Shown here piece by piece: positions 51,259-53,507 of a stretch of 53,507 nucleotides of DNA; positions within the stretch are counted from its first letter, which is position 1; each line of letters opens with the position of its first letter. The notes beneath the pieces were generated by a model. It was not told the DNA's origin, did not search any database, and saw only the letters and a program-made list of their open reading frames with translations. The stretch is from positions 1 through 53,507 of the forward strand of contig SVGY01000017.1 in NCBI GenBank assembly GCA_015056145.1, in the 5' to 3' direction. This DNA is from Clostridiales bacterium (lineage in GTDB: Bacteria; Bacillota; Clostridia; Christensenellales; Aristaeellaceae). Position numbers and translations under genes: made by a program.

Positions 51259-51282
51259 CTTGCTTTTCCCTGGGAAAGCAAG
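51259..51282. promoter_or_regulatory. Operator-like dyad at the GH1 promoter
   Basis: CTTGCTTT-TCCCTGGG-AAAGCAAG: 8-bp perfect arms around an 8-bp centre, itself nearly symmetric. It spans a likely -35 (TTGCTT) and spacer ahead of a TAAACT -10 candidate. A sugar-responsive repressor is plausible. Confidence 0.45.
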
Positions 51283-51352
51283 TAAACTATATCCAATCAT
51301 TCCGGGCCGAGTCGTACGGCAAAAGCAAACAGCCAAACAAAGGAGAATGCAT

Positions 51353-52699
51353 ATGGGATTCAAGAAAAATTTTGTCTGGGGCGCAGCTACCGCTTCTTTT
51401 CAGATTGAAGGTGCTGCTGACAAGCGTGGGGACAGCATCTGGGACGTGCAGTGCCGTCAGCCCGGTCAGATTTACGGCGGTCACGACGGCACTGTGGCCT
51501 GCGACCATGTGAACCGTTTCCGGGAAGATGTGGCGCTGCTTAAAGAGCTGGGCATTCCCAACTATCGTTTTTCCATCAGCTGGCCCCGTGTACTGCCGGA
51601 GGGAACCGGCAAGGTAAACGAAGAGGGCCTGCAGTTTTACAGCGATCTGGTAGATTGCCTGCTCGAAAACGGCATCGAGCCTTATGTGACTCTTTATCAC
51701 TGGGATCTGCCTCAGTCCCTCATGGCCAAAGGCGGATTCCTGAACCCCGATTTTCCCCAATGGTTTGAAGCCTACACCGAAATCGTTGCCCGCAAGCTTG
51801 GCGACCGTGTGAAGAATTTCTTCACCTTCAACGAGCCCCAGTGCTGCATCGGTCTTGGTTACTATGTGGGCAACAACGCCCCCTGCATCAAAGGTCTGCC
51901 GCTGGAAAACATGGTGCCTCTGGTACACCGCTGCCTGAAGGCACACGGTCTGGCTGTGCGCAAACTGCGGCAGCTTGTGCCCGGTGTAAAGGTGAGCATC
52001 GTTCCCTGCGGTTCTGCCGCCATTCCCCTCACGGACAGCCCTGCTGATCTGAAAGCCGCTACCGATCATTACTTCGCCTGCCGGGAAAATGACTACTTCA
52101 GCGTGTCCCTTTATTGCGACCCTGTGGTGCTGGGCAAATATCCCGACGAGTACCTGGCCTATGCGGAAAAGCATCTGCCGGAGGGCTGGAAGGATGATAT
52201 GGCCATTATTTCCGAACCCATCGATTTCATCAGCGTCAATATTTACTACGGCGATGAGGTGCGTTGCGGCAGTGACGGCAAGCCGGAGGTCCTCCCCCAT
52301 GCCGTAGGCGAACCCCGCACCGCCATTGGCTGGGGTATCGCACCCGATGCGCTTTACTGGGCACCCCGCATGCTGCATGAGCGCTATCATCTGCCTGTAT
52401 TCATCACCGAAAACGGCATGAGCTGCCATGATGCGGTTTCGCTGGATGGCAAGGTGCACGATCCCAACCGTATCGACTACCTCCACCGCTACCTGCTGGC
52501 CCTTCGCCGTGCCGCCGATGATGGCGTGGATGTAGGCGGTTATTTCCAGTGGTCGCTGATGGACAACTTCGAGTGGTGCCTTGGTTACTCCCAGCGCTTT
52601 GGCCTAATCCATGTGGATTTCCAGACGCTGAAGCGCACGCCCAAGGACTCCGCCTACTGGTATGGGCAGGTTATTGCCAGCAATGGCGAGAGCCTGTAA
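51353..52699 (+). CDS. GH1 beta-glucosidase (or 6-phospho-beta-glucosidase)
   Basis: Hydrolyses beta-linked disaccharides or their phosphates in the cytoplasm. The 448 residues start FVWGAATASFQIEGAADKRG and carry acid/base E161 (FFTFNEPQC) and nucleophile E353 (VFITENGMSC). YHWDLPQSL and FQWSLMDNFEW are further GH1 signatures. The Trp after WSLMDNFEW-type loops fits non-phosphorylated substrates more than 6-phospho ones, but this is weak. ATG 51353 follows AGGAG by 7 bp; ATG 51347 is too near. Terminator follows. Confidence 0.95.
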   Translation: MGFKKNFVWGAATASFQIEGAADKRGDSIWDVQCRQPGQIYGGHDGTVACDHVNRFREDVALLKELGIPNYRFSISWPRVLPEGTGKVNEEGLQFYSDLVDCLLENGIEPYVTLYHWDLPQSLMAKGGFLNPDFPQWFEAYTEIVARKLGDRVKNFFTFNEPQCCIGLGYYVGNNAPCIKGLPLENMVPLVHRCLKAHGLAVRKLRQLVPGVKVSIVPCGSAAIPLTDSPADLKAATDHYFACRENDYFSVSLYCDPVVLGKYPDEYLAYAEKHLPEGWKDDMAIISEPIDFISVNIYYGDEVRCGSDGKPEVLPHAVGEPRTAIGWGIAPDALYWAPRMLHERYHLPVFITENGMSCHDAVSLDGKVHDPNRIDYLHRYLLALRRAADDGVDVGGYFQWSLMDNFEWCLGYSQRFGLIHVDFQTLKRTPKDSAYWYGQVIASNGESL

Positions 52700-52709
52700 G
52701 TTCACAAAC

Positions 52710-52747
52710 AAAATCCGCCAGACTGGTCCTGTAGTCTGACGGATTTT
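52710..52747. terminator. Terminator between GH1 and the HhH-like gene
   Basis: AAAATCCGCCAGACT / AGTCTGACGGATTTT, one mismatch, between convergent genes. Confidence 0.8.
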
Positions 52748-52765
52748 CTTATTCTCATATTTCCT

Positions 52766-53296
52766 TTACATTGCTGCATTGTCTGAAAACGCCTTTGCAA
52801 CAGCGATGTGTGTCCTCACTTCTTTCATCAGCGGCGTTTTCAGGCTCAGATTTTCTTTTTTGATAATACTATCTGTTCTTGAAATGATTTCTTCAGGCGT
52901 GGATGACGCTATATCCTTCAGAGTGCCATACCCTGCTTTATAATACAGCGTTGCTCTTGTACTTTTCACGCCCGGCAAATGATACAATTCCCGAAACGCC
53001 TTTGCTTCCTCCGGAGTTGTACAAACCGTTGCAATTTCTTTCAGTTTTGCCGGCTTGATATCGTACATGCGCAGGAAAGCCCTGAAAAGATTGACCATAT
53101 CCCCATCCGGAAGTCCGGCTTCCAGCAACACCTCATCCGACAGATCCATGCAATCCGTTTTCCTGAGGCATCCCATTTTGCTCAAATTGTCAACAAGCGT
53201 ATTTTTGTATGGTATCAACGGATAATATCTTTCCAGAATGCAATCTTCATTCAACAGTTCCTTCATTTTCTCGATCCTGTAATCTGTATTCAACAT
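52766..53296 (-). CDS. Helix-hairpin-helix (DUF4332-like) protein
   Basis: A 176-residue helical protein with repeated HhH-like units: KMGCLRKTDCMDLSDEVLLE, LYHLPGVKSTRATLYYKAGY and GTLKDIASSTPEEIISRTD. The set recalls DUF4332 and SAM/HhH DNA-binding folds. AAAGGGCG precedes ATG 53296. AT-rich. Next to the IS3 element. Binding to nucleic acid is inferred from the fold only. Confidence 0.75.
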   Translation of the reverse strand: MLNTDYRIEKMKELLNEDCILERYYPLIPYKNTLVDNLSKMGCLRKTDCMDLSDEVLLEAGLPDGDMVNLFRAFLRMYDIKPAKLKEIATVCTTPEEAKAFRELYHLPGVKSTRATLYYKAGYGTLKDIASSTPEEIISRTDSIIKKENLSLKTPLMKEVRTHIAVAKAFSDNAAM

Positions 53297-53380
53297 ATCA
53301 CGCCCTTTTCTGCTGGTTTGCCTTATCCTCATTCTACCACCGCAAAAAAGCTTCTGCAAAGCAAAACCCCGCCGCCATTT

Positions 53381-53507
53381 TGAACCGCCCCAGAATATAC
53401 GGACTGCACAAAAACCCCCTGAGTAGGGAAGGTGAATCAAGAGGAGTGGCGAAGCGAGAGCGGAGCCACTCCCGTTTTTGACTGAATGCGTTCATGGTTG
53501 TAGAAGT
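53381..53507 (-). mobile_element. IS3-family insertion sequence, end only
   Basis: The right edge of the window holds the tail of an IS3-family element: the C-terminus of its transposase (53437-53507) and, probably, its terminal inverted repeat beginning TGAACCGCCCC at about 53381. The element runs out of the window. The terminal boundary is an estimate. Confidence 0.7.
53437..53507 (-). CDS. IS3-family transposase OrfB, C-terminal fragment
   Basis: 23 codons to the stop: FYNHERIQSKTGVAPLSLRH then SS. The motif YNHERIQ-K-G-APL-LRH is the end of the DDE transposases of the IS3 family (IS150 group). Cut by the window edge, so an intact element cannot be judged. Confidence 0.85.
   Translation of the reverse strand, partial: FYNHERIQSKTGVAPLSLRHSS

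Overview
The window looks like a chromosomal segment of an anaerobic, spore-forming member of the class Clostridia, probably from a gut-type lineage related to Oscillospirales or Christensenellales. The evidence is pyruvate:ferredoxin oxidoreductase, two rubredoxin modules, a multi-domain flavodiiron protein, the sporulation pair gpr-spoIIP, Firmicutes-style operons (infC-rpmI-rplT, walJ...rlmH, uvrX-yolD) and several intracellular glycosidases. Most genes are moderately GC-rich. A few blocks are visibly more AT-rich: 9.1-10.8, 20.8-21.8, 32.6-34.8, 43.7-44.6 and 52.8-53.3 kb.

Layout. 0-4.3 kb: nifJ (cut by the window edge) divergent from greA-lysS, where LysRS carries an extra C-terminal tRNA-binding domain. 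4.4-5.7 kb: a secreted protein and a MIF-like tautomerase. 5.9-10.8 kb: two convergent gene groups rich in zinc-ribbon membrane proteins, separated by a duplicated 38-bp hairpin. 11-13.1 kb: a wall-anchored beta-helix protein and a GH26 mannanase. 13.2-20.7 kb: housekeeping and redox genes (flavodiiron protein, nucleoside phosphorylase, pgsA, threonine aldolase, rlmH, walJ, rubredoxin, ZIP transporter). 20.8-22.1 kb: cassette A. 22.2-28.8 kb: GH43, MFS, methyltransferase, HIT, AraC, a terpenoid-cyclase-fold protein and a VOC protein. 29-34.8 kb: two ECF sigma/DUF4179 pairs on either side of a YD-like repeat protein and cassette B. 35.1-39.7 kb: tRNA-Val, rnpB, gpr, spoIIP, murI, wecB. 39.8-46.9 kb: secreted CAP and SGNH proteins, an AT-rich EFR1-type ferredoxin, cytidine deaminase and two GNATs. 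46.9-53.5 kb: recO, rplT-rpmI-infC, yolD-uvrX with a LexA-like box, GH1, an HhH-like protein and the end of an IS3-family element.

The most unusual feature is a pair of related three-gene cassettes, A (20817-22142) and B (31763-33120). Each has a short XRE repressor transcribed away from a two-gene unit: a four-cysteine protein with a shared helical C-terminus (B carries a CFI box), followed directly by a single-pass membrane protein beginning FWT. In both, a 20-bp dyad of 8-4-8 layout sits at the cargo promoter, but the operator sequences differ. This suggests two separately controlled copies of one regulated module of unknown function. The convergent zinc-ribbon membrane-protein block is a second candidate for undescribed envelope biology.

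All calls come from reading the sequence and from family knowledge; no database search was run.
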